Shown in pieces: positions 10,755-19,982 of a DNA stretch of 64,000 nt (its first letter is position 1; each line of letters starts with the position of its first letter). The DNA comes from Clostridium saccharobutylicum DSM 13864 (GTDB lineage Bacteria; Bacillota; Clostridia; Clostridiales; Clostridiaceae): NCBI RefSeq assembly GCF_000473995.1, contig NC_022571.1, forward strand, positions 408,501 to 472,500, given 5' to 3'. A model generated the notes under the pieces. It was given only the letters and a program-made list of their open reading frames with translations. It searched no databases and was not told the DNA's origin. Made by a program: the position numbers and the translations under genes.

Positions 10755-12251
10755 ATGAAAAGATATATTTTTCTTATAGTTATGTTGCTTCTTACAGTCA
10801 TATTTTGTTTTAGTTTTATAGGCAAAGATACTAGTAAGGCATCTGATATTAACTCTGAGCAATCACTAATTTATGGTGTTGATGATATTTCAACTGATTT
10901 GAGAAGTGTAACAAATTTATCTAAGCGACAAGAAGATATTATATGTGCATTAAGTAAAGGATTAGTTAGTAAAAATGCACAGAATAAAATAGTGCCTTCT
11001 TTGGCTAGTGATATTAAAGAGGATTCTGAAGGAATACAATATGAATTTAAAATTAGAGATGATGTATTTTGGAGTGATGGGAGCAAAATAACTCCTAATG
11101 ATATAGTTGAATTTTTTAAAGAATTATTAAAAGAAGAAGATGAAGAAAATATTAAAGCATTACTTGATGTATATGGAGCGAAAGATTTTAAAGCAGGGAA
11201 AACAACATTTGAAAAAGGTGTTGCTATAAGTGCTACAAATGATGCTGTGATAATTAGATTAAATACAAAAAATAATAATTTTTTAAGTGAATTAACTAAA
11301 CCACAATATAGAGTTAGAAAGTACTTGATAATGTGGGGAAACATGAAAAATAATTATAAAAAATTGATTTATTCAGGAGACTTTAGTATTGATTCTATTA
11401 ATGATGACAGTATGGTGTTAAAGAAAAATCAAAATAGTTCAGATGATATTATATCGAATATAAATATACTTAAAGATGAAAATGTAGAATTATCAATGGC
11501 ATGTTATGAAGTTAACCAAAGAGACATTGTTATAGATCCTCCTGAAACTGAGCTTAGTAAATTGGATGAGGAAGGTAAATTAATAACAGAACCTAAAATT
11601 GATGCAACATATCTATATATTAGTAATAAAGAAAATCTTCCTGTTCAAGCAAGAAGAGAGATATATAATGATGTATGTAAGGCTGTTGCATCATATAAGA
11701 ATACTAATAATAAAACTTTTGAATTGGCAGAAGGAAGTTATTTTAGAGAGGATAAGGAAAACCTAACCAAGGTGCAGGCTAGAAAAGTTAGTAGTAATAA
11801 AATTGGAACTTGGAAAAAGCCTGATATATTAACAATACTAGGTGAAGACAATGATAAAAACAGAAGTATGTGTAGAATTATTCAGGATTGGTTTAAAAAT
11901 AATACTAATATAACTATTAAGTATAGTCTTGTAAAAGAATCAGAATTTAAGGATGATGAGCTAAGAAATAGATATGATATGGTATTGATAAATAATGATG
12001 CCGATATATTAAACAAAGCAACATTTTATTCATCATTTCAAAGTTATTTAACAGGTGATCAAGTTAAGCTATTAAAAAAGGCAGGAGATGACAAAAAAAA
12101 CGATAGTTATGGAGAATTAGAAGAAAGTTTATTTAATGATTATGATATACTGCCATTGGTTTTTTATAACGAAAATATAGCTATTTCAAGCAAAGTATCT
12201 CAGCTTAATCTAGATGGAAATGGCAATATAGATTTTACGACGATTAAATAA
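10755..12251 (+). CDS. Extracellular solute-binding protein, family 5 (peptide-type)
   Basis: 498 residues from ATG 10755, chosen for the AAAGGTG site and because a signal sequence (KRYIFLIVMLLLTVIFCFSF) then begins the protein. The body resembles OppA/DppA-type receptors: the segment VPSLASDIKEDSEGIQYEFKIRDDVFWSDGSKITPNDIVEFF is the family's hallmark. A canonical lipobox is not evident (VIFC is imperfect), so membrane anchoring is uncertain. No permease or ATPase genes lie nearby, so it is an orphan receptor, perhaps feeding a transporter encoded elsewhere or sensing peptides. The middle is unusually Lys/Asn-rich and diverged, so the ligand cannot be assigned. Confidence 0.75.
   Translation: MKRYIFLIVMLLLTVIFCFSFIGKDTSKASDINSEQSLIYGVDDISTDLRSVTNLSKRQEDIICALSKGLVSKNAQNKIVPSLASDIKEDSEGIQYEFKIRDDVFWSDGSKITPNDIVEFFKELLKEEDEENIKALLDVYGAKDFKAGKTTFEKGVAISATNDAVIIRLNTKNNNFLSELTKPQYRVRKYLIMWGNMKNNYKKLIYSGDFSIDSINDDSMVLKKNQNSSDDIISNINILKDENVELSMACYEVNQRDIVIDPPETELSKLDEEGKLITEPKIDATYLYISNKENLPVQARREIYNDVCKAVASYKNTNNKTFELAEGSYFREDKENLTKVQARKVSSNKIGTWKKPDILTILGEDNDKNRSMCRIIQDWFKNNTNITIKYSLVKESEFKDDELRNRYDMVLINNDADILNKATFYSSFQSYLTGDQVKLLKKAGDDKKNDSYGELEESLFNDYDILPLVFYNENIAISSKVSQLNLDGNGNIDFTTIK

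Positions 12252-12380
12252 AATTTGTATTTGAATATAACTTTAGAGTGTAATGATATCTTTAAAATAT
12301 AAAATGTTAGATATAAGGTTGTAGCTTTTTAAATTCACTATAACCTTATTTGGGGTTATTTTAAATATATTTAGTAGTAG

Positions 12381-12434
12381 AAAGTAAGGGTACTCTTTTG
12401 CGTAGTAATCGAGCAAAAGAGTACCCTTACTTTT
12381..12434. terminator. Bidirectional terminator between convergent genes
   Basis: A stem of about 21 bp (AAAGTAAGGGTACTCTTTTGC with its complement at 12413-12434) has T-runs on both strands. It serves the solute-binding gene (+) and the 594-residue gene (-). A second weaker hairpin (ATAAGGTT/AACCTTAT) lies at ~12313-12350. Confidence 0.85.

Positions 12435-12453
12435 GGTAATTTACCATACGACT

Positions 12454-14238
12454 TTATTTTTTCTTCTTTTTAGATGGGTGCTGAGCTTTATTTTTTTTGA
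12501 ATTTTTTCTTAGGAATGTTAGTTGTTTTATTATTAGAAACAGTTTTGCATGATTCTTTTAAATTATTTGAATTTGATTTTGTATTTTTTTCTAAATCACA
12601 ACTAGAATCTGATTTAGATTCTAAATTAGAGACAGAAATTTTAGGTTTATCACATAAATTTTTTTGGGGGGATATAGTATTTATTGATGTACTGGATAAT
12701 GATGAATTGGATACGATGTTTGCTGAGTTATCTAAATTAGGAAGTTCATTTGGCTCAGGAGATAAATTATCTTCAATTTTAGTATCTTCAATAATTTCTG
12801 TATCATTATGCTCTTTTGATAAGTTAGAACATGTAAAATTCATAACTTCTTCAACACTGTCTTTAAAAAGATGAATAATTAAAAGAAAATTAAACATATT
12901 TTTGTTGCTATCAAAAGAATTTTTGCTTGGGCTTAATGAATCCTTTTTTTTAGAATAAACCAAATTCTTTATAAATATTGGTGCTAATCCAGTACTTTTA
13001 GGAGTAGGCAATACAGGCATTCTAAAATATGTTTCATCAAGCATATCATCAGAACGAAGACTTAATTTTTTATATCGTTCTACTTCATCTAAAGTAGGAG
13101 CTTCTGGCCAGCTTGTTAGAAGTCCATTATTTACGAAAAGTTTTCTATATAACCCAGAAATAATAGGTCTTAATTCAGTTGTCTTATCTTCCTGTAAAGA
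13201 GTACATTATTAAGCAAAGCAAATAGTTATTTATTTCTACACAGGAATATTTAATTTCTTTTTTATCAGAAGGTTTTATAAATATATTTTTGTCAGAATCA
13301 TATAAACTAATTAATTTTTCAGCAATCTCCTTAGAAGAATCCTTAAAAGAAATTATATCAGTATGTTTATAAGCTTCCATTAAGCAAATGCAGAATAATG
13401 CACAATCATCTATTGAATCTAAATAATGATCTTTTTCTTGAAATTTAGAAATTAAAAAGTCACCTAAATCTAAGATGAGATTTTTGGCATCTTTGTTATG
13501 AGAATATCTATAAAATAGATTCAATGCAAAAAAGATTTGTGTGCTTTCGCTAAAAGATAAATCATATAATGCAGATTTATAATTCTTAAACATATCTAAA
13601 ATTTCATAGGAGAATTTAATATATTCATCACTGTTCTGATCAAATTTATTATAGTGCGCATATAAGAAATAAACATCCATCATAAATGCTTGATCTGAAA
13701 ATTTAAATTTACTATCTTTATCAATTAAAGAAAAGCCTTTTGAATTTCCGTCAGATATATTTTTTTTATCAACAAATAGTCCTTCATCATTTCTTAAATT
13801 TTCTGAATAAAATTGAAGTTGCTCTTTGGCAAGATATTTAAATGGTTTTTCAAGAGATACTACATTTCTTTCTCCCTCATCGTAATGTGAATAGTATTCA
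13901 CTTAATTCAAGTAAGCAAAGTGTCATGAAAGCGTTAGTAGAAGGGTTAATTTCTTTCTTAAAACTTGATTCATCGAATCCGTGACTAGTTTTACTATGAA
14001 TGAACATCGGTGAAGCTTTTTTGTATAAGCATAAAAGTGGAGAAAAATTATTTAGTATGCTAATATCATTTATAGAAGGCTTTTTTGAAGCTCTAACTTG
14101 TGCCAAAAGACCACATTTAGAGTTTAATACTATCGTTTTTATTGATTCTTTTGATAAGTAAAAAAGTTGACCACTAATCTCTTTGTGAGAAAGACTATTC
14201 ATCCTAAAAAATGGTCCTATATATCTCAATGTATACAC
12454..14238 (-). CDS. Unrecognised 594-residue protein, helical core with Ser/Asn-rich basic tail
   Basis: Residues ~1-450 are rich in regularly spaced helices with aromatic and acidic residues (for example NAFMTLCLLELSEYYSHYDEG, SESTQIFFALNLFYRYSHN, DDCALFCICLMEAYKH), which suggests an alpha/alpha-toroid-like repeat fold; this is inference. 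Residues ~470-575 are low-complexity Ser/Asn/Asp, and the end is very basic (KKKFKKNKAQHPSKKKKK), suitable for nucleic-acid or membrane-phosphate contact. There is no signal peptide. ATG 14238 has a plausible GAGAGGTG-like site. It stands alone between a terminator and a long AT-rich leader. I cannot assign a function. Confidence 0.65.
   Translation of the reverse strand: MYTLRYIGPFFRMNSLSHKEISGQLFYLSKESIKTIVLNSKCGLLAQVRASKKPSINDISILNNFSPLLCLYKKASPMFIHSKTSHGFDESSFKKEINPSTNAFMTLCLLELSEYYSHYDEGERNVVSLEKPFKYLAKEQLQFYSENLRNDEGLFVDKKNISDGNSKGFSLIDKDSKFKFSDQAFMMDVYFLYAHYNKFDQNSDEYIKFSYEILDMFKNYKSALYDLSFSESTQIFFALNLFYRYSHNKDAKNLILDLGDFLISKFQEKDHYLDSIDDCALFCICLMEAYKHTDIISFKDSSKEIAEKLISLYDSDKNIFIKPSDKKEIKYSCVEINNYLLCLIMYSLQEDKTTELRPIISGLYRKLFVNNGLLTSWPEAPTLDEVERYKKLSLRSDDMLDETYFRMPVLPTPKSTGLAPIFIKNLVYSKKKDSLSPSKNSFDSNKNMFNFLLIIHLFKDSVEEVMNFTCSNLSKEHNDTEIIEDTKIEDNLSPEPNELPNLDNSANIVSNSSLSSTSINTISPQKNLCDKPKISVSNLESKSDSSCDLEKNTKSNSNNLKESCKTVSNNKTTNIPKKKFKKNKAQHPSKKKKK

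Positions 14239-14460
14239 CTCTCATAAAATTCTCGTCTTATTCATTAATATGAAGAGGTCAGATGAAAAGTGCATAAAAT
14301 ATAAATAATGAGGAGATTTTTTATAGTGAAAAGGGTAAATTAAATTTAATAATTTAATGAACATGATATAAAAAATAAACAAATAAAACTAAGAAAAATC
14401 GAGTTATGAATGATATGATAGAATATTTCGTAATTGTTAATTTTGATGATTGTACCTTAA

Positions 14461-14561
14461 GTGCATTTAAAAAATAAGAAGTTCACTATAAGAAAAATTT
14501 ATATACTTGCCTAATAAAAAATATCTATAGTAAATTGGATTGGTTATTTATTTTTATGTGC
14461..14561 (+). repeat. MITE-like dispersed repeat, internally deleted copy D
   Basis: It keeps both ends of the family (GTGCATTTAAAAAATAAG at left, GGTTATTTATTTTTATGTGC at right) but only about 100 bp in total, with the CTTGCCTAATAAAAAAT segment retained. Confidence 0.6.

Positions 14562-14598
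14562 ATAAATAAATTTTAAACTAAGTTAGGAGAAATAAATA

Positions 14599-15210
14599 AT
14601 GAAAAAATTAATTTTAGCTAGCAATAATAAGAAAAAAATTTCAGAGATGAAAGAGATTTTAAAAGAAATGCCAATAGAGGTTAAATCTTTAGCAGATGAA
14701 GATATTGATATAGAAGTGGTGGAAGATGGAGAGACTTTTGAAGAAAATGCAAAAAAGAAATCAAGAGAAATTTATGAGTTTTTATTAAAAAGAGGAGATG
14801 AAAATTTTATAGTTTTATCAGATGATTCTGGACTTTCAGTAGATTATTTAGATGGAGCTCCAGGTGTATATTCTGCTAGATATGCTGGACAGCATGGAGA
14901 TGATGCAAGAAATAATAAAAAGCTTTTGGTAGAATTATCAGGAATACCAAAAGAGAAAAGAGGCGCTAAATTCACTTGCCAGTTAGCAATGTTTACAGAT
15001 CAAGGGAAGTATTATGCAGTTAAAGGTGAAGTAAAAGGTTATATTATAGAAGAATTACATGGTGAAGGTGGATTTGGATATGATCCATTATTTTTCTATG
15101 AACCTTTGAATAAAACTTTTGGAGAATTAACAGCACAAGAAAAAAATGAAGTTAGTCATAGAGGGGTGGCTTTGAAAGAATTAAAAAAAATAATATCTAA
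15201 TTTAATATAG
14599..15210 (+). CDS. rdgB: XTP/dITP diphosphatase (RdgB/HAM1 family)
   Basis: 203 residues, the normal length. It begins KKLILASNNKKKISEMKEIL (substrate-binding SxNxxK motif), has the acidic FIVLSDDSGLSVDYLDGAPGVYSARYAG region that binds Mg and the base, and GGFGYDPLFF plus SHRGVALKEL near the end. It hydrolyses ITP, dITP and XTP to monophosphates and so keeps damaged purines out of nucleic acids. Start ATG 14599 follows TAGGAGA. The next gene begins 53 bases later, a common pairing in clostridia. Confidence 0.93.
   Translation: MKKLILASNNKKKISEMKEILKEMPIEVKSLADEDIDIEVVEDGETFEENAKKKSREIYEFLLKRGDENFIVLSDDSGLSVDYLDGAPGVYSARYAGQHGDDARNNKKLLVELSGIPKEKRGAKFTCQLAMFTDQGKYYAVKGEVKGYIIEELHGEGGFGYDPLFFYEPLNKTFGELTAQEKNEVSHRGVALKELKKIISNLI

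Positions 15211-15262
15211 AACATTTTAAAAAATACATAAAATTAATTTTGTCAGAGAAAGAGAGGATATT

Positions 15263-15742
15263 ATGTTAATTGCAGTTGTAAGTGATACTCATAGAATGAA
15301 TAAATTCATTAATTTAGCTAAAGAAGCAATAAAGGATGCGGATATATTAATACATTTAGGTGATAATATTGAGGATGTAGAGATTTTAGAAAGAAATTTT
15401 AATGGAAAAGTATACGCAGTTGCAGGTAACTGCGATTATTCATCAAAGTACCCTAAGGAGGGCATTATAGAAGTCTGCGGTAAAAAAATATTCTATACTC
15501 ATGGAGATTTATATGGAGTAAAAAGTTCAATAAATAATATATATTACAAGGGAAGAGAGCTAGGGGCAGATGTTGTTTTATTTGGACATACTCATCAACA
15601 GTTGATTGAAAAAGGAGAAGGAGTTATATTAATGAACCCTGGTAGCGTATCTTTACCAAGATTAAAAGGCAGGTATATTGGTATTATAGATATTGATGAT
15701 AATGGTGATATCGATACATATTTAAGAGAAATTAAAGAGTAA
15263..15742 (+). CDS. Metallophosphoesterase, MJ0936/YfcE family
   Basis: 159 residues with the five phosphoesterase motifs: VVSDTHRM (D, H), HLGDNIEDVE, AVAGNCDY, FYTHGDLYG and LFGHTHQQ, followed by NPGSVSLPR. 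These ligands hold two divalent metals. Family members are phosphodiesterases of unclear natural substrate (cyclic nucleotides or small phosphodiesters in vitro). ATG 15263 follows GAGAGGA. It is probably co-transcribed with rdgB. Confidence 0.9.
   Translation: MLIAVVSDTHRMNKFINLAKEAIKDADILIHLGDNIEDVEILERNFNGKVYAVAGNCDYSSKYPKEGIIEVCGKKIFYTHGDLYGVKSSINNIYYKGRELGADVVLFGHTHQQLIEKGEGVILMNPGSVSLPRLKGRYIGIIDIDDNGDIDTYLREIKE

Positions 15743-15973
15743 TAGTTTCAGATGATATAGCTTAAGAGCAGAAAACTAATATGGGATTCCACATTGATAG
15801 GAAGACATATAAATTGCTACAAATTCAGAAATATCAGTGATTTCTTAGTTCATAGGTTTGAATTTCAACGAGGAATTATATATAGGGTTATGCAATGAGA
15901 ATAGAGCTTATGTGAATCCTAGCTGAAATTAGATACATATTTGTTCAGTAGGACTATGAAAATTTTGCTGAAA

Positions 15974-16112
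15974 AGTTCTAAATGTGAGTTTGCCCCATTT
16001 CGGTATGTTCCAATATAAAAGCTCACAGAGAAAGTTCGAATAACGAAATATAAAATTTCGCTTCTCACTTTTGTGACAAGCAGAGTGAATAAAACAAGCT
16101 CACATTAAGAAC
15974..16112. repeat. Second repeat type with terminal inverted ends
   Basis: The ends GTTCTAAATGTGAGTTT and AAGCTCACATTAAGAAC are imperfect inverted repeats around ~105 bp containing a CGAAATATAAAATTTCG hairpin. It has no coding potential. The rest of the 740-base gap (15743-16483) shows no gene and no recognisable RNA. Confidence 0.45.

Positions 16113-16483
16113 CTAAACATCTTATTTTCAAAGGCGTATTACACAAACATGTATTCAATTTCTCTGTTTTTGATATATTAAATTCTGAAAGAGGAACGCT
16201 ATATAGATATTAAAATCAATTCTTAAACTTATGCGATAATTAACAGAATTAAAAGGTATTCTTTTATTTTTTTTGTAACAGTCTATAATAGAGTACCATT
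16301 TGTTTTTAATTCTACAATACATTTCAAAGTGTAAGCTTATTTTGTTATTGGTTTATCTATATCAAATATAACAAAGCCTATATTTTAAGAAAATTTCTTT
16401 CAAATTAGTTGGTATTATAAAGTGCATAAATGCTGATTATTGCTAGGTTTTTAAATAAATATAAAAAAAATTAGAAAAAAGTA

Positions 16484-16512
16484 TTGACGAAATAGATTTG
16501 ATATTGTAGAAT
16484..16512 (+). promoter_or_regulatory. Promoter of the tRNA array
   Basis: TTGACG, a 17-base spacer, then TAGAAT. It lies about 45 bases before the first tRNA gene. Confidence 0.8.

Positions 16513-16556
16513 AATCATTGTCGCTGAGAGATAAGCGGCAAGTTAAGAAACATCTT

Positions 16557-16632
16557 CGGGGTGTGGCGCAGCTGGGAGCGCGCGTCGTTTGGGACGATGA
16601 GGTCGCAGGTTCAATCCCTGTCACCCCGACCA
16557..16632 (+). tRNA. tRNA-Pro (TGG)
   Basis: Full cloverleaf with encoded CCA; acceptor CGGGGTG/CACCCCG, anticodon loop TTTGGGA. 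Identical to the copy at 16996. Confidence 0.97.

Positions 16633-16660
16633 ATAATCTTTTAGATTATATTCTTAACAT

Positions 16661-16734
16661 GCGGGTGTAGCTCAATGGTAGAGCCCTAGCCTTCCAAGCT
16701 AGTTACGTGAGTTCGATTCTCATCACCCGCTCCA
16661..16734 (+). tRNA. tRNA-Gly (TCC)
   Basis: Acceptor GCGGGTG/CACCCGC, anticodon loop CTTCCAA, CCA encoded. First of four identical copies in this array. Confidence 0.97.

Positions 16735-16788
16735 TCAAAGATTTTTTTGATAATTAAACAAAAGAGTTTAAAAAAATCAAAAAAAGTC

Positions 16789-16817
16789 TTGACAAAACAA
16801 CTTGAACGAGTTAAAAT
16789..16817 (+). promoter_or_regulatory. Promoter inside the tRNA array (upstream of two)
   Basis: TTGACA, a 17-base spacer, TAAAAT, between tRNA-Gly and tRNA-Arg. 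Confidence 0.65.

Positions 16818-16855
16818 AAAATACGTTCTGTTGAACAAGAAGTTAACAAAAAATG

Positions 16856-16884
16856 TTGACAAAACACCAAAGATACTTTATAAT
16856..16884 (+). promoter_or_regulatory. Consensus promoter in front of tRNA-Arg
   Basis: TTGACA, a 17-base spacer, TATAAT: perfect sigma-A consensus, 28 bases before the tRNA. It shows that the array has at least two transcription starts. Confidence 0.85.

Positions 16885-16911
16885 AATAAAGGTCTTCAAA
16901 AAGTAAAATAT

Positions 16912-16988
<77 letters not shown>

Positions 16989-16995
16989 TTTGAAT

Positions 16996-17071
16996 CGGGG
17001 TGTGGCGCAGCTGGGAGCGCGCGTCGTTTGGGACGATGAGGTCGCAGGTTCAATCCCTGTCACCCCGACCA
16996..17071 (+). tRNA. tRNA-Pro (TGG), second copy
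   Basis: Identical to the first tRNA-Pro, starting 7 bases after tRNA-Arg. Confidence 0.97.

Positions 17072-17092
17072 TTCAAAATAAAATTAATATAT

Positions 17093-17166
17093 GCGGGTGT
17101 AGCTCAATGGTAGAGCCCTAGCCTTCCAAGCTAGTTACGTGAGTTCGATTCTCATCACCCGCTCCA
17093..17166 (+). tRNA. tRNA-Gly (TCC), second copy
   Basis: Identical to 16661-16734. Confidence 0.97.

Positions 17167-17200
17167 ACAAACGATAAGTTTGTAACATAATAAATAATAT

Positions 17201-17277
<77 letters not shown>

Positions 17278-17282
17278 TTGAT

Positions 17283-17359
17283 GGTGAACGTAGTTCAGTT
17301 GGTAGAGCGCCAGTTTGTGGCACTGGTTGTCGTGGGTTCGAGTCCCATCGTTCACCCCA
17283..17359 (+). tRNA. tRNA-His (GTG)
   Basis: Anticodon loop TTGTGGC. The extra G-1 typical of tRNA-His is encoded opposite the discriminator C; CCA is encoded. 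Confidence 0.96.

Positions 17360-17362
17360 TCT

Positions 17363-17437
17363 TGGGATGTCGCCAAGCGGTAAGGCAATGGACTTTGACT
17401 CCATTATGCGTAGGTTCGAATCCTGCCATCCCAGCCA
17363..17437 (+). tRNA. tRNA-Gln (TTG)
   Basis: Anticodon loop CTTTGAC, acceptor TGGGATG/CATCCCA, CCA encoded. It would be a GatCAB substrate after mischarging with Glu. Confidence 0.96.

Positions 17438-17440
17438 TTC

Positions 17441-17516
17441 GGTTTACTAGCTCAGTCGGTAGAGCACATGACTTTTAATCATGGTGTCCCGGGTTCGATT
17501 CCCGGGTAAGCCACCA
17441..17516 (+). tRNA. tRNA-Lys (TTT)
   Basis: Anticodon loop CTTTTAA, strong CCCGGGTTCG T-stem, CCA encoded. Confidence 0.97.

Positions 17517-17527
17517 ATTTAATAAAT

Positions 17528-17612
17528 GCAGATGTGGCGGAATTGGCAGACGCACTAGACTTAGGATCTAGCGCCTTACGGTGTGGGGGTTCGACTCCCT
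17601 TCATCTGCACCA
17528..17612 (+). tRNA. tRNA-Leu (TAG)
   Basis: Class II tRNA (85 nt, long variable arm), anticodon loop CTTAGGA, CCA encoded. Confidence 0.97.

Positions 17613-17617
17613 ATGAT

Positions 17618-17692
17618 GCGGAAATGACTCAACGGTAGAGTGCCACCTTGCCAAGGTGGAGGCTGCGGGTTCGAATCCCGTTTTCCGCTCCA
17618..17692 (+). tRNA. tRNA-Gly (GCC)
   Basis: Anticodon loop TTGCCAA, acceptor GCGGAAA/TTTCCGC with a TTTTCCGC end, CCA encoded. Confidence 0.96.

Positions 17693-17722
17693 ATTTTAAT
17701 CAATATATTAGACAAACTATAT

Positions 17723-17796
17723 GCGGGTGTAGCTCAATGGTAGAGCCCTAGCCTTCCAAGCTAGTTACGTGAGTTCGATTCTCATCACCCGCTCCA
17723..17796 (+). tRNA. tRNA-Gly (TCC), third copy
   Basis: Identical to 16661-16734. 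Confidence 0.97.

Positions 17797-17823
17797 TTAA
17801 AACAATATTTACTTAAACAATAT

Positions 17824-17899
17824 GCGTGATTAGCTCAGTTGGTAGAGCACCTGACTCTTAATCAGGGTGTCCAGGGTTCGAATCCCTGATGACGCACCA
17824..17899 (+). tRNA. tRNA-Lys (CTT)
   Basis: Anticodon loop CTCTTAA, CCA encoded. The only CTT isoacceptor in the window. Confidence 0.96.

Positions 17900-17969
17900 A
17901 ATGGTAAATATGTTTCTAGTATAAATACTAGAGGTATATGGAATGGACTGCCTGGTTAATTCCATACAA

Positions 17970-18044
17970 TGGGATGTCGCCAAGCGGTAAGGCAATGGAC
18001 TTTGACTCCATTATGCGTAGGTTCGAATCCTGCCATCCCAGCCA
17970..18044 (+). tRNA. tRNA-Gln (TTG), second copy
   Basis: Identical to 17363-17437. It begins the second Gln-Lys-Leu-Gly cassette. Confidence 0.96.

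Positions 18045-18051
18045 TTTACCT

Positions 18052-18127
18052 GGTTTACTAGCTCAGTCGGTAGAGCACATGACTTTTAATCATGGTGTCC
18101 CGGGTTCGATTCCCGGGTAAGCCACCA
18052..18127 (+). tRNA. tRNA-Lys (TTT), second copy
   Basis: Identical to 17441-17516. Confidence 0.97.

Positions 18128-18138
18128 ATTTAATAAAT

Positions 18139-18223
18139 GCAGATGTGGCGGAATTGGCAGACGCACTAGACTTAGGATCTAGCGCCTTACGGTGTGGGGG
18201 TTCGACTCCCTTCATCTGCACCA
18139..18223 (+). tRNA. tRNA-Leu (TAG), second copy
   Basis: Identical to 17528-17612. Confidence 0.97.

Positions 18224-18226
18224 ATT

Positions 18227-18301
18227 GCGGAAATGACTCAACGGTAGAGTGCCACCTTGCCAAGGTGGAGGCTGCGGGTTCGAATCCCGTTTTCCGCTCC
18301 A
18227..18301 (+). tRNA. tRNA-Gly (GCC), second copy
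   Basis: Identical to 17618-17692. Confidence 0.96.

Positions 18302-18329
18302 ATTTTAATTAATATTTAGACAATTATAT

Positions 18330-18403
18330 GCGGGTGTAGCTCAATGGTAGAGCCCTAGCCTTCCAAGCTAGTTACGTGAGTTCGATTCTCATCACCCGCT
18401 CCA
18330..18403 (+). tRNA. tRNA-Gly (TCC), fourth copy
   Basis: Identical to 16661-16734; last member before the terminator. Confidence 0.97.

Positions 18404-18405
18404 CT

Positions 18406-18432
18406 AAAACAACTGAATTCAGTTGTTTTTTT
18406..18432 (+). terminator. Terminator of the tRNA array
   Basis: Perfect palindrome AAAACAACTGAA/TTCAGTTGTTTT followed by T's. Confidence 0.88.

Positions 18433-18452
18433 ATTTATACAAAAGTAGATAT

Positions 18453-18529
18453 GCACTTATAGTTCAGTTGGATAGAGCGTTGGACTTCGAATCCAGAAGT
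18501 CGTGAGTTCGAATCTCACTAAGTGCACCA
18453..18529 (+). tRNA. tRNA-Arg (TCG), integration target
   Basis: Anticodon loop CTTCGAA, acceptor GCACTTA/TAAGTGC, CCA encoded. Its 3' half is the attachment core of the downstream element, which restores an intact gene on the left side. Confidence 0.96.

Positions 18530-18532
18530 TAA
18492..18532. other. attL: 41 bp core in the 3' end of tRNA-Arg
   Basis: These 41 bases, from the 3' side of the anticodon stem to just past the CCA, are repeated exactly in the same orientation at 59076-59116. A tRNA 3' end duplicated 40.6 kb away, with an integrase gene just inside, is the classic mark of site-specific integration. Confidence 0.93.

Positions 18533-18539
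18533 AACTAGT

Positions 18540-18585
18540 AATACCAACACTTTAAAATTTTACTAAAGTGTTGGTATTTTGCTTT
18540..18585. terminator. Hairpin terminator just inside attL
   Basis: Stem AATACCAACACTTTA with its complement at 18564-18578, then TTTT. A near-identical terminator lies outside attR (59122-59166), so the element appears to bring its own copy of the tRNA-Arg terminator. Confidence 0.85.

Positions 18586-18608
18586 TGCCCCCTTTTTTGC
18601 CCCTTATA
18583..18608 (+). repeat. Left arm-type repeat of the element
   Basis: TTTTGCCCCC-T6-GCCCC-TTATA, found again in the same orientation at 58949-58975 near the other end. In the circular form the two copies would flank the attachment core, as integrase arm-binding sites do; that role is inferred. 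Confidence 0.6.

Positions 18609-18632
18609 AAATCGTTATAAAAAATACAGGCA

Positions 18633-19832
18633 TTAATCAGTCTGCATTGATATATATAAATCATTTAGTTTTGAAGCTGCTATTATTTTCATACTTTCTA
18701 ATACATGAGTATAGGTTCCAAGAGTAACTGATATATCACTATGGCCTAATAATTCTTGTACTGTCTTAGGTTTTTCACCAAGTTCAAAAAGTCTTGTAGC
18801 ATATGTATGTCTTAGATCATGAAATTTTCTTGGAGAGATTTTTTTATATTCATCTTTTTCATTATCATTAATAGAGTCAATTATTTTATTAAATCTTTTT
18901 CTAATATTTCCGCTATCTAAATATTTACCAAACTTTGTGCAAAATACAAGATTATTATCTTGATATAGATTTAATAGGAGAGATTTTTGTTCTAATTGTT
19001 TAAATCTATATATTTTAAGTTGTTGTGTTAGTGTAGGAGGTATAGAAACTTTCCTGTTACCTTTAATTGTTTTTGGTGTTTGTATTATAATCTTTGAATG
19101 TTCACGTCCATTAGAAGAGACATTAGCCACATATTTAGCGGTTTTATTAACATCAATATAATGTCTATCAAAATCAATGTCACTCCAGGTAAGTGCAAGT
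19201 AATTCACCTTGTCTTAAACCACTATTTAGAGCAGTAATAAATAACATTTCTAATTCATGATTTTTAATTGCTTTTACAAATCTTCTTTGTTCATCTAAGC
19301 TAAATGGTTGAACTTTGCTAGCTTTATTTAATTTAGTTTCTTCAGTTTCTTTAGGAAGAACAATGGCTCCTGTGAAATCTTTAATTATCATGCTATTATT
19401 ATAAGCATATCTAATACATGGAGCTATTAATTTGTTAATCATTTTTAAGCAATTTACAGAGTGACCACTTTTGACTAATTTATTATAGTAAGTTTGTATA
19501 TCTGATAATGTTATATCTTTAATTTTAATATTTGATAGAGGGCTATTTTTTATATAATTTCGATAAACACCTTCATATCGTTCTTTTGTAGATGGCTTTA
19601 GAGTTAGAAAACGTACATCAAAAAGCCAATCTCTGAAAAAGGCTTCAAAAGATTCTTTTGTATTAGTAATATTAAAATCAAGATCAGTTAGAATAGCTTT
19701 TATTTTTTCATCAAGTTCTTTAACACTTAATGCATATAAATCTCTTGGTGTGGTTAAATTTTTATGTCGTAACCTATAGAAGTAGTATTCTTTTCCATTT
19801 TTAACTTTCTTTTTGTATATTGTCTTTGCCAT
18633..19832 (-). CDS. 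int: Tyrosine site-specific integrase
   Basis: 399 residues, phage/ICE type. The N-terminal arm-binding domain (~1-55, KNGKEYYFYRLRHK) is followed by a SAM-like core-binding domain (~60-160) and the catalytic domain with Arg in SGLRQGELLALTW, HDLRHTYATRLFE, LLGHSDISVTLGTYTHV (His and the Tyr nucleophile). It lies just inside attL and reads toward it, as integrases do. AAAGGAG precedes ATG 19832. It should catalyse recombination between the two 41 bp cores; excision probably needs the excisionase-like gene at 21471. Confidence 0.95.
   Translation of the reverse strand: MAKTIYKKKVKNGKEYYFYRLRHKNLTTPRDLYALSVKELDEKIKAILTDLDFNITNTKESFEAFFRDWLFDVRFLTLKPSTKERYEGVYRNYIKNSPLSNIKIKDITLSDIQTYYNKLVKSGHSVNCLKMINKLIAPCIRYAYNNSMIIKDFTGAIVLPKETEETKLNKASKVQPFSLDEQRRFVKAIKNHELEMLFITALNSGLRQGELLALTWSDIDFDRHYIDVNKTAKYVANVSSNGREHSKIIIQTPKTIKGNRKVSIPPTLTQQLKIYRFKQLEQKSLLLNLYQDNNLVFCTKFGKYLDSGNIRKRFNKIIDSINDNEKDEYKKISPRKFHDLRHTYATRLFELGEKPKTVQELLGHSDISVTLGTYTHVLESMKIIAASKLNDLYISMQTD

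Positions 19833-19982
19833 TATTTTTACTCCTTTTATAGTTTATATATAAACATATTTGAGAATAATATTTAAATTTCAATATTACA
19901 GTAGCGTGGTTATTTGTCATGCTCAAACATGCGGAGTTAGTATGTGCAATTAATTGTAGTTTATTACAAAATTAATAGATAC

Noticed and set aside
10871..11344. 157-codon minus-strand ORF inside the solute-binding gene
   Set aside because: Shadow of the real gene; hydrophobic reading results from AT-rich antisense codons.
12497..12874. 125-codon plus-strand ORF opposite the low-complexity tail of the 594-residue protein
   Set aside because: Mirror of Ser/Asn/Lys-rich codons; no independent support.
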